Counted from the first letter of the stretch, positions 33,150-42,736 are shown. The stretch: DNA of 64,000 nt from Streptomyces yangpuensis (GCF_001005295.1 NZ_LBMK01000003.1:751060-815059), one strand, 5' to 3'. Notes: generated by a model from the letters alone, not told the origin. Numbers and translations are program-made.

Positions 33150-34007
33150 ATGACGTACATGGTGACCGCGCCGCCGCAGGACCAGGCCGTGCGCGAGGGG
33201 GACCCGGCAGCCGTACGCGCTGTCCGTGCCGACGGCGCCGCACACCCGCTGGTGGGCACTGCGCAGGCCGCGGGGGAACTGGGGCTGACGCGCGGCGAGT
33301 TGGCCAGGGCCGTCCAGCTGGGGATCGTGAGGGCCGGGCCGCCTACGACCGGCGGGGCCGCACGCTTCGCCCGGGCGGAGCTGGCGCGGGTGCGGGCCGC
33401 GGCCGACGGCCCGCCGGAGGCGCTGCGCCGCCGGGTCGAGACCGTGGCCGGGGCCCAGGCGGCGGCCGAGGTGCTGGGGGCCGGCCCGAGCCGGTTCACC
33501 CGGCTCGCGCGCTGCGGGCACTTCACCCCCGTCGGCTACCGGATCAACCGCTACCGTGCCGTCGTATGGCTCTATCTGACCGCGGAGCTGAGGGAGTTCG
33601 CCGAGCGCGAGCCGGACATGCTGCGCGGGAGGGCGCCCGCCGAGGACCGGGACCTGCTGGCGGCCAAGGGGGACCTGCGCCCGCGCGCATGGCGCGGGCG
33701 GCATGTGGGACTCCTGCTGAGACGGACGGCCGACCCATGGGCCCGGGCGGCCGTACTGGCCGGTGTGCTCCCCGAGGACGAGCTGCGCGAGGCCGTGCCC
33801 GATCCGGCGGAGCGGACCGTCCTGGCCGCGCTGGCCCCGCCCCCGCCGTACGGGCATCCGCAGGTCCCCGCCGCGGCCGCGGTGGCGGAGGGGCTGCTGC
33901 GGGCCGGGCCGCCGGACGAGGTCCACTGGTACCGCACCAGCCTGGAGTTCGCGCTGACCGGAGCCCGTGGTCAGGCGAAGTCGACGGGGGAGAGGGGGCC
34001 GACGTAG
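33150..34007 (+). CDS. DUF6397 family protein
   Basis: A 285-residue Streptomyces-type protein matching the DUF6397 pattern as I recall it: AAGELGLTRGELARAVQLGI, RFTRLARCGHFTPVGYRINR then YRAVVWLYLTAELREFAE, and RPRAWRGRHVGLLLRRT. The N-terminal part looks like a DNA-binding MerR/helix-turn-helix module, but its function is unknown. ATG 33150 lies 6 bases after GGAGG (GTG 33147 is just upstream). Its last 37 bases overlap the 3' end of the opposing ychJ-like gene. Confidence 0.78.
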   Translation: MTYMVTAPPQDQAVREGDPAAVRAVRADGAAHPLVGTAQAAGELGLTRGELARAVQLGIVRAGPPTTGGAARFARAELARVRAAADGPPEALRRRVETVAGAQAAAEVLGAGPSRFTRLARCGHFTPVGYRINRYRAVVWLYLTAELREFAEREPDMLRGRAPAEDRDLLAAKGDLRPRAWRGRHVGLLLRRTADPWARAAVLAGVLPEDELREAVPDPAERTVLAALAPPPPYGHPQVPAAAAVAEGLLRAGPPDEVHWYRTSLEFALTGARGQAKSTGERGPT

Positions 34008-34372
34008 ACCCAGGCCCCGGCCTCGCGGGCGAACGCGCTGTGCTCGTGCAGCGAGCCGGTGTGCCGGCCCTCCCGGTAGTGCGCGCGGAACTCCACCGAG
34101 CCCTCCGTCTCGAATATCCCGCCGCGCTCCGTCGCGAGGATCTCCAGCCGCTCCCAGCGCTGCCCCGGATCCAGGTCGAGGGCGGCCGGGCGGGTCGAGG
34201 AATGCCAGGAGCGCAGCAGGTAGGCGGTGTCACCGACCGCGAAAGCGCTGAAGCGGGAGCGCATCAGCAGCTCGGCGGTGGGTGCCTGCCGGTCACCGGA
34301 GTGGAAGCGGCCGCAGCACTCCGGATAGGCGGCGGGCAGCCCGCAGGGGCACGGCAGGGCGGGGGTGGGCAT
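33971..34372 (-). CDS. YchJ-family SEC-C motif protein
   Basis: A 133-residue protein with the Cys-rich zinc-binding N-terminus CPCGLPAAYPECCGRFHSGD followed by the conserved APTAELLMRSRFSAFAVGD of YchJ/UPF0225 proteins and an NTF2-like C-terminal fold (EFRAHYREG). Function unknown. It starts 8 bp after the tesB stop on the same strand. Its 3' end overlaps the DUF6397 gene by 37 bp, tail to tail. Confidence 0.85.
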   Translation of the reverse strand: MPTPALPCPCGLPAAYPECCGRFHSGDRQAPTAELLMRSRFSAFAVGDTAYLLRSWHSSTRPAALDLDPGQRWERLEILATERGGIFETEGSVEFRAHYREGRHTGSLHEHSAFAREAGAWVYVGPLSPVDFA

Positions 34373-34380
34373 CGGCCTGC

Positions 34381-35304
34381 TCAGTTCTTCGGTGCGGGAT
34401 CGGACGGCCGGCCCGGCTGCTCCGGGCGCGGCTGCTGGGCGGGGTACGGGCGGAAGAGGCCCTCCTGGACCACGGAGACCAGCAGTCTGCCCTCCAGGTC
34501 GTAGATGCGGCCCCTGGCCAGGCCCCGGCCGCCGTGCGCGATGGGCGACTCCTGGTCGTACAGGAACCACTCGTCGGCCCGGAACGGCCGGTGGAACCAC
34601 ATTGCGTGGTCGAGCGAGGCCATGTCGAAACCGCGCATGCCCCACAGGGGCTCCACGGGGATGCGCACGGCGTCGAGGAGGGTCATGTCACTGGCGTAGG
34701 TGAGGGCGCAGGTGTGCACGAGCGGGTCGTCGCCCAGAGGGCCGACCGCCCGCATCCACACCGCGCTGCGCGGATCGGCGCCCTTGAGCTCCTCGGGAGT
34801 CCAGCGGAGCCGGTTCACATAGCGGATGTCGAAGGGCTGGCGGCGGGCCATCCGCTCCAGTGCCTCCGGCAGCGCCCCGAGGTGCTCGCGGATCTCGTCC
34901 GCGACCTTGGGGAGCGTGTCGGGATGGGGGACGTGGTGAGGAGGCAGCTGGTGCTCGATGCTGCCCTCCTCCGGATGATGGAAGGAGGCGGTGAGATTGA
35001 AGATCGTCTTGCCCTGCTGGACCGCGGTCACCCGGCGGGTGGTGAAGGACCGCCCGTCGCGCACCCGCTCCACCTGGTACACGATCGGCACCCCGGGGCT
35101 GCCGGGGCGCAGGAAGTACGAGTGCAGCGAGTGGACCGGACGGTCGCTCTCGACGGTGCGGCCCGCGGCCACCAGCGCCTGGCCGGCGACCTGGCCGCCG
35201 AAGACGCGCTGGAGGGACTCCTGCGGGCTGGCACCGCGGAAGATGTTGACCTCGATCTGCTCCAGATCGAGCAGATCGACCAGTCTCTCGGCGGGGTTCG
35301 TCAT
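34381..35304 (-). CDS. tesB: Acyl-CoA thioesterase II
   Basis: A 307-residue double-hotdog thioesterase that hydrolyses medium- and long-chain acyl-CoA. Blocks are DLLDLEQIEVNIFRGASPQ, RVFGGQVAGQALVAAGRTV, LHSYFLRPG, the catalytic Asp in MASLDHAMWFHRPF and the Gln/Gly block SVVQEGLFRP. ATG 35304 (MTNPAER) follows GGAGA and matches the normal length. It lies 52 bp after the helicase gene and 8 bp before ychJ, so the three may be one transcript. Confidence 0.88.
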   Translation of the reverse strand: MTNPAERLVDLLDLEQIEVNIFRGASPQESLQRVFGGQVAGQALVAAGRTVESDRPVHSLHSYFLRPGSPGVPIVYQVERVRDGRSFTTRRVTAVQQGKTIFNLTASFHHPEEGSIEHQLPPHHVPHPDTLPKVADEIREHLGALPEALERMARRQPFDIRYVNRLRWTPEELKGADPRSAVWMRAVGPLGDDPLVHTCALTYASDMTLLDAVRIPVEPLWGMRGFDMASLDHAMWFHRPFRADEWFLYDQESPIAHGGRGLARGRIYDLEGRLLVSVVQEGLFRPYPAQQPRPEQPGRPSDPAPKN

Positions 35305-35356
35305 CAGAGGATCTCCACTGTCGGGTCCGGGCGGTCCGGCGGCCTGCCGGATCAGG

Positions 35357-37879
35357 TCACAGGGCGCCGAGCTCGCCGACCGAGGTGACGCGGACGACCG
35401 CCCGGCCCTCCTCGTCGGACGCGGCCAGGTCGACCTCGGCGCTGATGCCCCAGCCATGGTCGCCGTTCGGGTCGGCGAAGGTCTGGCGGACGCGCCACAG
35501 ACCGTGCGCCGGGTCCTCCTCGATCTGCAGGAGCTTCGGGCCGCGGGCGTCGGGGCCGGTGCCCAGGTCGTCGTACTCGTCCCAGTACGCGTCCATGGCC
35601 TCGCCCCAGGCGTCGGCGTCCCAGCCCGACTCGGCGTCGAGCTCGCCCAGCATGTCGACGTTGTCGAGGGCGGCCAGCTCCACCCGGCGGAACATGGCGT
35701 TGCGGACCAGGACGCGGAAGGCGCGCGCGTTCGCGGTGACCGGCTTGACCTGGTCGGCCTTCTCCTGAGCCTGCTCCGCCGTCTCCACCTCCGGGTTCGC
35801 CAGCTGCTCCCACTCGTCGAGCAGGCTGGAGTCGACCTGGCGGACCAGCTCGCCCAGCCAGGCGATCAGGTCCTCCAGGTCCTCGGACTTGAGGTCGTCG
35901 GGGATGGTGTGGTCCAGCGCCTTGAACGCGCTCGCCAGGTAGCGCAGCACGATGCCCTCGGTGCGGGCCAGCTCGTAGAAAGAGGTGAACTCGGTGAAGG
36001 TCATCGCGCGTTCGTACATGTCGCGGATGATCGACTTCGGGGAGACGGGGTGGTCGCGCACCCAGGGGTGGCTCTTGGCGTAGACGTCGTAGGCGTGGGA
36101 GAGGAGCTCTTCCAGCGGCTTGGGGTAGGTGACGTCCTGGAGCCGCTCCATCCGCTCCTCGTACTCGATCCCGTCGGCCTTCATCTGGCCGACCGCGATG
36201 CCGCGCTCCTTGTTCTGCTGGGCGGCCAGGATCTGCCGCGGGTCGTCGAGGGTGGACTCCACGACGGACACCATGTCCAGCGCGTAGGAGGGGGACTCCG
36301 GGTCCAGCAGGTCGAAGGAGGCCAGTGCGAAGGTGGACAGCGGCTGGTTGAGCGCGAAGTCCTGCTGGAGGTCGACGGTGAGCCGGATGGTGCGGCCCTC
36401 CGCGTCCGGGGTGTCGAGCTTCTCCACCACGCCACCGTCCAGCAGCGAGCGGTAGATCGCGATGGCCCGCCGGATGTGCCGCAGCTGGGCCTTGCGCGGC
36501 TCGTGGTTGTCCTCCAGGAGGTGGCGCATCGCCTGGAAGGCGTCGCCGGGCCGGGCGATCACCGACAGCAGCATGATGTTGGTGACCTTGAAGCGCGAGG
36601 TCAGCGGCTCCGGGTCGGCGGCGATCAGCTTCTCGAAGGTGGTGTCCGACCAGGCGACGAAGCCCTCGGGCGCCTTCTTGCGGACCACCTTGCGGCGCTT
36701 CTTCGGGTCGTCGCCCGCCTTCGCGAGCGCCTTCTCGTTCTCGATGACGTGCTCGGGCGCCTGGGCGACCACGAAGCCCGCCGTGTCGAAGCCGGCCCGG
36801 CCGGCCCGTCCGGCGATCTGGTGGAACTCACGGGCGCGCAGCGTACGGACCCGGTTCCCGTCGTACTTGGTGAGCGCGGTGAACAGCACCGTGCGGATCG
36901 GGACGTTGACGCCGACCCCGAGCGTGTCCGTACCGCAGATGACCTTCAGCAGACCGGCCTGCGCGAGCTTCTCCACCAGACGCCGGTACTTGGGCAGCAT
37001 GCCGGCGTGGTGCACACCGATGCCGTGCCGCACGTACCGCGAGAGGTTCTGCCCGAACTTGGTGGTGAAGCGGAAGTTGCCGATCAGCTCCTGGATCTTG
37101 TCCTTCTCCTCGCGCGTGCACATGTTGATGCTCATGAGCGACTGCGCCCGCTCGACCGCCTGGGCCTGCGTGAAGTGCACGATGTAGACGGGTGCCTGCC
37201 GGGTCTCCAGCAGCTCCGTGATCGTGTCGGTGATCGGCGTGGTGACGTACTCGTACGACAGCGGGACGGGACGGGTCGCGGAGCGGACCACCGACGTGGG
37301 CCGGCCGGTGCGCCGGGTCAGGTCGTCCTCGAAGCGCTTCACGTCGCCGAGGGTGGCCGACATCAGGACGAACTGCGCCTGCGGCAGCTCCAGCAGCGGG
37401 ATCTGCCAGGCCCAGCCGCGGTCCGGCTCGGCATAGAAATGGAACTCGTCCATCACGACCTGGCCGATGTCGGCGTGCTTGCCGTCGCGCAGCGCGATGG
37501 AGGCCAGCACCTCGGCGGTGCAGCAGATCACCGGGGCGTCCGCGTTCACCGAGGCGTCGCCGGTCAGCATGCCGACGTTCTCGGTGCCGAAGAGCTTGCA
37601 CAGGTCGAAGAACTTCTCCGACACCAGCGCCTTGATCGGGGCGGTGTAGAAGGTCACCTTGTCCTGGGCCAGGGCGGTGAAGTGCGCACCGGCCGCGACC
37701 AGGCTCTTGCCGGAGCCGGTCGGGGTGGACAGGATCACGTTCGCCCCGGAGACGACCTCGATCAGTGCCTCCTCCTGAGCCGGGTACAGGGTGATGCCCT
37801 GCTCCTCGGCCCACGAGGAGAAAGCCTCGAAGAGGGCGTCGGGGTCGGCGGTCGGCGGGAGCTGATCAATGAGGGTCAC
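35357..37879 (-). CDS. Ski2-like DEAD/DEAH-box RNA helicase with DUF3516
   Basis: An 840-residue superfamily-2 helicase. Motif I is ILSTPTGSGKSLVAAGAH (about 50), motif II VVMDEFHFY (about 145), motif III LMSATLGD, motif IV region YIVHFTQAQAVERAQ and motif VI HQIAGRAGRAGFD (about 355). The C-terminal half from about 410 is the DUF3516 domain typical of actinobacterial members. It should unwind RNA, perhaps in decay or ribosome work. The start is GTG 37879. CAAGAT sits 6 bases upstream, so the transcript may be leaderless. Confidence 0.87.
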   Translation of the reverse strand: MTLIDQLPPTADPDALFEAFSSWAEEQGITLYPAQEEALIEVVSGANVILSTPTGSGKSLVAAGAHFTALAQDKVTFYTAPIKALVSEKFFDLCKLFGTENVGMLTGDASVNADAPVICCTAEVLASIALRDGKHADIGQVVMDEFHFYAEPDRGWAWQIPLLELPQAQFVLMSATLGDVKRFEDDLTRRTGRPTSVVRSATRPVPLSYEYVTTPITDTITELLETRQAPVYIVHFTQAQAVERAQSLMSINMCTREEKDKIQELIGNFRFTTKFGQNLSRYVRHGIGVHHAGMLPKYRRLVEKLAQAGLLKVICGTDTLGVGVNVPIRTVLFTALTKYDGNRVRTLRAREFHQIAGRAGRAGFDTAGFVVAQAPEHVIENEKALAKAGDDPKKRRKVVRKKAPEGFVAWSDTTFEKLIAADPEPLTSRFKVTNIMLLSVIARPGDAFQAMRHLLEDNHEPRKAQLRHIRRAIAIYRSLLDGGVVEKLDTPDAEGRTIRLTVDLQQDFALNQPLSTFALASFDLLDPESPSYALDMVSVVESTLDDPRQILAAQQNKERGIAVGQMKADGIEYEERMERLQDVTYPKPLEELLSHAYDVYAKSHPWVRDHPVSPKSIIRDMYERAMTFTEFTSFYELARTEGIVLRYLASAFKALDHTIPDDLKSEDLEDLIAWLGELVRQVDSSLLDEWEQLANPEVETAEQAQEKADQVKPVTANARAFRVLVRNAMFRRVELAALDNVDMLGELDAESGWDADAWGEAMDAYWDEYDDLGTGPDARGPKLLQIEEDPAHGLWRVRQTFADPNGDHGWGISAEVDLAASDEEGRAVVRVTSVGELGAL

Positions 37880-38021
37880 GCCCCCATCTTGCCTGGCTTC
37901 CCCCCGGATCAGGGAACCGGAGGACAGGAGGAAGATCACCGACGGTACGCTGTGCCGTCGATGCGGCCCGAACGAACCGGTCAACAGGGCCCGACACACA
38001 CCAGCGGGGCGGGGAACGACC

Positions 38022-38813
38022 ATGATGGGTCCGGCGCACTCACTGTCCGGGGCGGCGGCCTGGCTGGGGGTGGGAGCGGCCACTGCGGCCGCCGGCTACC
38101 CCATGCCCTGGCCGGTCCTCGTCGTCGGCGCGCTGATCTGCGCCGGCGCGGCCCTCGCCCCGGACCTCGACCACAAGTCGGCGACGATCTCCCGCGCCTT
38201 CGGTCCCCTGTCCAAGGGCTTGTGCGAGGTCGTCGACAAGATCTCCTACGCCGTCTACAAGGCCACCCGCTCCACGAAGGACGCCCGCCGCTCCGGCGGC
38301 CACCGCACCCTGACGCACACCTGGCTCTGGGCCGTGCTGATCGGCGGCGGAGCCTCGGTGCTCGCCGTCACCGCCGACCGCTGGGGCGTGCTCGCGCTGC
38401 TCTTCGTGCACCTGGTGCTCGCGGTCGAGGGCCTCCTGTGGCGGGCCGCCCGGATGTCCAGCGACGTCCTGGTCTGGCTGCTCGGCGCGACCAGCGCGTG
38501 GATCATGGCCGGGGTCCTCGACCAGCCCGGCAACGGGGCGAACTGGCTGTTCACCGAACCGGGGCAGGAATACCTCTGGCTGGGCCTGCCCATCGTGCTC
38601 GGAGCCCTGGTCCACGACATCGGCGACGCGCTGACCGTCTCCGGCTGCCCGGTCCTGTGGCCCCTGCCGATCGCCGGTAAGCGCTGGTACCCGATCGGCC
38701 CGCCGAAGGCGATGCGCTTCCGCGCCGGCAGCTGGGTGGAGCTGAAGGTCCTCATGCCGGTCTTCATCCTGCTGAGCGGCTTCGGAGGAGCCTCCGCCCT
38801 CGGCTTCATTTAG
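38022..38813 (+). CDS. Membrane-bound metal-dependent hydrolase (YdjM-like, DUF457)
   Basis: A 263-residue membrane protein of the YdjM/LexA-regulated hydrolase family. Metal-binding motifs are GPAHSLSGAAAWLG near the start, APDLDHKSATISRAFG, GGHRTLTHTWLWAVL and LVHDIGDALT. Several hydrophobic helices lie between them. Family members are thought to act on phospholipids or similar molecules, but the reaction is not known. ATG 38022 follows GGGGCGGGGAACG. It is divergent from the helicase gene and converges with the ABC exporter genes at an exceptional 22-bp hairpin. Confidence 0.8.
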   Translation: MMGPAHSLSGAAAWLGVGAATAAAGYPMPWPVLVVGALICAGAALAPDLDHKSATISRAFGPLSKGLCEVVDKISYAVYKATRSTKDARRSGGHRTLTHTWLWAVLIGGGASVLAVTADRWGVLALLFVHLVLAVEGLLWRAARMSSDVLVWLLGATSAWIMAGVLDQPGNGANWLFTEPGQEYLWLGLPIVLGALVHDIGDALTVSGCPVLWPLPIAGKRWYPIGPPKAMRFRAGSWVELKVLMPVFILLSGFGGASALGFI

Positions 38814-38844
38814 GGGGTGTCCGGGGGCCCACCGTCATGCGGAA

Positions 38845-38891
38845 GCCCCGGCCACCGGGTAGGAGCGATGCTCCTACCCGGTGGCCGGGGC
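38845..38891. terminator. Very strong bidirectional terminator (22-bp perfect stem)
   Basis: Arms 38845-38866 and 38870-38891 are perfectly complementary over 22 bp with a 3-base loop, between the convergent membrane-hydrolase and ABC-exporter genes. Confidence 0.85.
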
Positions 38892-38926
38892 CGACAGCCG
38901 GTACCGGAGCGGACGGTGCCGCAGGC

Positions 38927-40708
38927 TCAGCCGTGCCAGGACCGCCACAGCGCCGCGTACGCCCCGTCCGCCGCGACCAGCTCGTCGTGCGAGCCGAGTT
39001 CGCTGATCCGGCCGCCCTCGACCACCGCGATCACGTCCGCGTCATGAGCCGTGTGCAGCCGGTGGGCGATGGCGATGACCGTACGGCCGTCCAGCACCCG
39101 GGCCAGCGAGCGCTCCAGGTGCCGCGCCGCCCGCGGGTCCAGCAGCGACGTCGCCTCGTCCAGCACCAGGGTGTGCGGATCGGCCAGCACCAGCCGGGCC
39201 AGCGCCACCTGCTGGGCCTGCGCCGGGGTGAGCGCCGTACCGCCCGAGCCGACCTCGGTGTCCAGACCGTCCTCCAGGGCCCGGGCCCAGCCGTCCGCGT
39301 CGACCGCGCCCAGCGCAGCCCACAGCTCGGCGTCCTCGGCACCCGTCCGCGCCAGACGCAGGTTGTCGCGCAGCGATCCCACGAAGACGTGATGCTCCTG
39401 GTTGACCAGGGCCACGTGCTCGCGGACCCGCTCCGCGGGCATCCGCGAAAGCCGGGCCCCGCCGAGGGTGACCGCGCCCGTGCGGGGCTCGTAGATGCCC
39501 GCGAGCAGCCGCCCCAGGGTGGACTTGCCCGCGCCCGAGGGCCCGACGAGCGCCATCCGCGTGCCCGGAGGCACCGCCATCGACACCTGGTGCAGGACGT
39601 CCACGCCCTCCCGGTAGCCGAAGCGGACGTCCTCGGCCCGCACGTCCCGGCCGTCGGGCGCCACCTTCGCGTCCCCCGCGTCCGGTTCGATCTCCCGAAC
39701 GCCCACCAGACGGCCCAGCGACACCTGGGCGATCTGCAGCTCGTCGTACCAGCGCAGGATCAGGCCGATCGGATCGACCAGCATCTGCGCCAGCAGCGCG
39801 CCCGTGGTCAGCTGACCCACCGACATCCAGCCCTGCATCACGCAGTAGCCGCCGATCAGCAGCACCGAGCCGAGGATCGTCACGAAGGTGACGTTGACGA
39901 CGGGGAACAGGACGGTCCGCAGGAACAGCGTGTACCGCTCCCACGCCGTCCACTCCTTGATCCGGCGCTCCGACCGCGCGATCCGCTCCGGCCCCAGCCG
40001 GTGCGCCTCGACCGTGCGGCCCGCGTCGACCGTCTCGGTGAGCACGGCCGCGACCGCGGCGTAGCCCGCCGCCTCCGAGCGGTACGCCGAAGGCGCCCGC
40101 CGGAAGTACCAGCGGCAGCCGATCACCAGCACCGGGAGCGCGACCAGCGCGGCCAGCGCCAGCGGCGGCGCGGTCACCGCGAGGGCGCCGAACAGCAGCC
40201 CCGCCCACACCACGCCGATGGCCAGCTGCGGCACGGCCTCCCGCATCGCGTTCGCCAGCCGGTCGATGTCGGTGGTGATCCGCGACAGCAGATCGCCGGT
40301 ACCGGCCCGCTCCAGCACGCCCGGCGGCAGCCCCACCGACCGCACCAGGAAGTCCTCGCGCAGGTCGGCGAGCATCTCCTCGCCCAGCATCGCCCCGCGC
40401 AGCCGTACCAGCCGCACGAAGCAGGTCTGTACGGCGAGCGCCAGCGCGAACAGCACCGCCATCCGCTCCAGATGCAGCTCGCGCGCCCCCGCCGCGAGAT
40501 CGTCCACGACCCGGCCCAGCAGGTACGGGCCCACCATGGAGGCGATCACCGCTACCGCGTTGACGCCGACCAGCACCAGGAAGGCCCGCCGGTGACGCCG
40601 GAACAGGCCGCGCACATAGCCCCGTACGGTCGCCGGCGTGCCCACAGGCAGGGTCGCGGCCGTCTCGGGGGCCGCCGGATCGTACTCCGGCGGCGCCACG
40701 CCGATCAT
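38927..40708 (-). CDS. ABC exporter subunit B (intact Walker A, degenerate signature)
   Basis: A 593-residue half-transporter: six-helix membrane domain (about 30-320) plus an ATPase. Walker A is LVGPSGAGKSTLG, Walker B LVLDEATSLLD and the H-loop IAIAHRLHTA. The signature that should read LSGGQ is replaced by LTPAQAQQ. Paired with the upstream subunit, which has LSGGQ but no Walker A, it would form one working and one dead ATP site. Its ATG overlaps the upstream stop by 4 bases (ATGA). The substrate is unknown; lipid-like or peptide compounds are typical. Confidence 0.88.
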   Translation of the reverse strand: MIGVAPPEYDPAAPETAATLPVGTPATVRGYVRGLFRRHRRAFLVLVGVNAVAVIASMVGPYLLGRVVDDLAAGARELHLERMAVLFALALAVQTCFVRLVRLRGAMLGEEMLADLREDFLVRSVGLPPGVLERAGTGDLLSRITTDIDRLANAMREAVPQLAIGVVWAGLLFGALAVTAPPLALAALVALPVLVIGCRWYFRRAPSAYRSEAAGYAAVAAVLTETVDAGRTVEAHRLGPERIARSERRIKEWTAWERYTLFLRTVLFPVVNVTFVTILGSVLLIGGYCVMQGWMSVGQLTTGALLAQMLVDPIGLILRWYDELQIAQVSLGRLVGVREIEPDAGDAKVAPDGRDVRAEDVRFGYREGVDVLHQVSMAVPPGTRMALVGPSGAGKSTLGRLLAGIYEPRTGAVTLGGARLSRMPAERVREHVALVNQEHHVFVGSLRDNLRLARTGAEDAELWAALGAVDADGWARALEDGLDTEVGSGGTALTPAQAQQVALARLVLADPHTLVLDEATSLLDPRAARHLERSLARVLDGRTVIAIAHRLHTAHDADVIAVVEGGRISELGSHDELVAADGAYAALWRSWHG

Positions 40709-42576
40709 GCGGATTCCTCGATCTCTGTGAGTGCTTCTTCCAGCTGTGTCATTCCGAGCCCGGCGAGCCGCTGCTCCTCGTCCGTCTCGCGGGTGACGAC
40801 CGCCCGGTATCGCGGCTCGCGGTGCAGCAGTTCGCGGTGCGTGCCGACCGCCGCCACCGTGCCGCCGTCGATGAGCACGACCCGGTCGGCGCGGTCCAGC
40901 AGCAGCGGCGAGGACGCCAGGACGACCGTCGTCCGCCCGGCCCGCAGGGCCGCGATCCCGCCCGCGATCCGTGCCTCGGTGTGCGAGTCGACCGCGGAGG
41001 TCGGCTCGTCGAGCACGAGCACCTCCGGGTCGGTGACCAGCGACCGGGCCAGCGCGAGGCGCTGGCGCTGGCCGCCGGACAGCGACCGGCCGCGCTCGGT
41101 GATCCGGGCGTCCATCGGGTCGTCCACCCCGTCCGGCGCGGACTGCAGCAGTGCGTCCAGTACATCCGCGCACTGGGCGGCGGCCAGGGCCGCGGCCGAG
41201 TCGACCGACCCGGACGCCGGTACGTCGAACAGCTCGCGCAGCGTTCCCGACAGCAGCACCGGATCCTTGTCCTGTACGAGGACCAGCCTGCGCGCGGTGT
41301 CCAGTTCGAGGTCGTCCAGCGCCACCCCGCCGAGGAGCACCGACGGAGCGTCCGTCGCCTCCCGGCCCGCTTCCTCTTCGCCGTCCCGGTCCCCGCCCTG
41401 CTCGTCCATGGGGTGGCCGCCGAGGCGTTCCGCCAGTCGGCCCGCCAGGTCCGGGTCCCCGCAGACGACGGCGGTGAACCGGCCGGCGGGCGCCAGCAGT
41501 CCGGTCCGCGGGTCGTACAGGTCCCCGCCCGTGGCGGGCTCCACGGCCGGCTCGGCCCGCACGGAACGCTCCGCCGGATCCGTCCGGGTCAACGACAGCA
41601 CCCGCGCCGCCCGCTGCGCGGAGGGACGCGAGAAGGAGTACGCCATCGCGATCTCCTCGAAGTGGCGCAGCGGGTAGAGCAGGGTGGCCACCGCACTGAA
41701 GGCCGCGACGAGTTCGCCCACCGCGATACGCCCCTCCAGAGCCAGCGAAGCGCCGTACCAGACGACCGTGATCAGCAGCAGCCCCGGGAGCACCACCTGG
41801 ATCGCGGAGATCAGCGCCCACATCCGGGCACTGCGCACAGCCGCCTTGCGGACCTCCTGCGAAGCCTCGCGGTACCGGCCGAGGAACAGCTCCTCCCCGC
41901 CGATGCCGCGCAGCACGCGCAGGCCGGCGACGGTGTCCGAGGCCAGCTCGGTCGCCCGGCCCGCCTTCTCCCGCTGGACGTCGGCGCGTCGGGTGGCACG
42001 CGGCAGCAGCGGCAGCGCGGCCAGGGCGATCACCGGCACCCCGACGGCCACGACCACGCCGAGCTCGGGGGCGTAGAAGACCAGGCCGACACAGACCAGG
42101 ACTATGGCGAAGACGGCGGCGAGGAAGCGGGAGACCGCCTCGACGAACCATCCGATCTTCTCCACGTCACCGGTGGACACCGCGACCACCTCGCCCGCGG
42201 CGACCCGGCGGGTCAGGGCGGAGCCCAGCTCGGCGGTCTTGCGGGCGAGGAGCTGCTGCACGCGGGCGGCGGCGGTGATCCAGTTGGTGACGGCGGTGCG
42301 GTGGAGCATGGCGTCGCCGACCGAGATGGCGACGCCGATCAGGACGAGCAGGCCGCCGACGAGCAGCAGCCGGTTCGGCTCGCGGTCGACGACCGCGTCG
42401 ACCCCCAGGCCCACGGCGTACGGCAGTCCGGCGACGCCGCCGAAGTGCAGCATGCCCCAGCACAGGCTCTTGAGCTGTCCGCCGAGCTGACCACGCCCCA
42501 GCCACAGGAGGAAACGGGGGCCCGAACGAGCGTCTGGTACTCCCGGATCCGGATACGGAAGATCGCTGATCTGCAT
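40705..42576 (-). CDS. ABC exporter subunit A (lost Walker A and H-loop, intact LSGGQ)
   Basis: A 623-residue half-transporter with a membrane domain (about 40-310) and an ATPase lacking a Walker A: where GxxGxGKS/T should be, the sequence is VVCGDPDLAGRLAERLGG. The signature RSLSGGQRQRLALARSL and Walker B EVLVLDEPTSAVD are normal. The H-loop reads VLASSPLLLD, so the switch His is gone. An acidic insert (DEQGGDRDGEEEAGREATD) follows the former Walker A. It is translationally coupled to subunit B, giving a typical asymmetric heterodimer. ATG 42576 is the likely start. Confidence 0.88.
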   Translation of the reverse strand: MQISDLPYPDPGVPDARSGPRFLLWLGRGQLGGQLKSLCWGMLHFGGVAGLPYAVGLGVDAVVDREPNRLLLVGGLLVLIGVAISVGDAMLHRTAVTNWITAAARVQQLLARKTAELGSALTRRVAAGEVVAVSTGDVEKIGWFVEAVSRFLAAVFAIVLVCVGLVFYAPELGVVVAVGVPVIALAALPLLPRATRRADVQREKAGRATELASDTVAGLRVLRGIGGEELFLGRYREASQEVRKAAVRSARMWALISAIQVVLPGLLLITVVWYGASLALEGRIAVGELVAAFSAVATLLYPLRHFEEIAMAYSFSRPSAQRAARVLSLTRTDPAERSVRAEPAVEPATGGDLYDPRTGLLAPAGRFTAVVCGDPDLAGRLAERLGGHPMDEQGGDRDGEEEAGREATDAPSVLLGGVALDDLELDTARRLVLVQDKDPVLLSGTLRELFDVPASGSVDSAAALAAAQCADVLDALLQSAPDGVDDPMDARITERGRSLSGGQRQRLALARSLVTDPEVLVLDEPTSAVDSHTEARIAGGIAALRAGRTTVVLASSPLLLDRADRVVLIDGGTVAAVGTHRELLHREPRYRAVVTRETDEEQRLAGLGMTQLEEALTEIEESA

Positions 42577-42736
42577 GACGCCCCATGACTGGTCGAGTGT
42601 TCCAAACCGTGCAAGGTTCGCCTTCCGGACCAGGCGAGGGCAATTGATTTTCCGTCCGCCGGGGACCGCGGGGAAAGAGTTTGCGCACGCGGCGGCCCGC
42701 ACGGTGCCTGGTCACGAGGGGCGCGCACACCGGCGC

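Noticed and set aside
34991..38680. 1229-residue plus-strand open frame
   Set aside because: It lies opposite the helicase and tesB genes, has no recognisable domain and only reflects high GC content.
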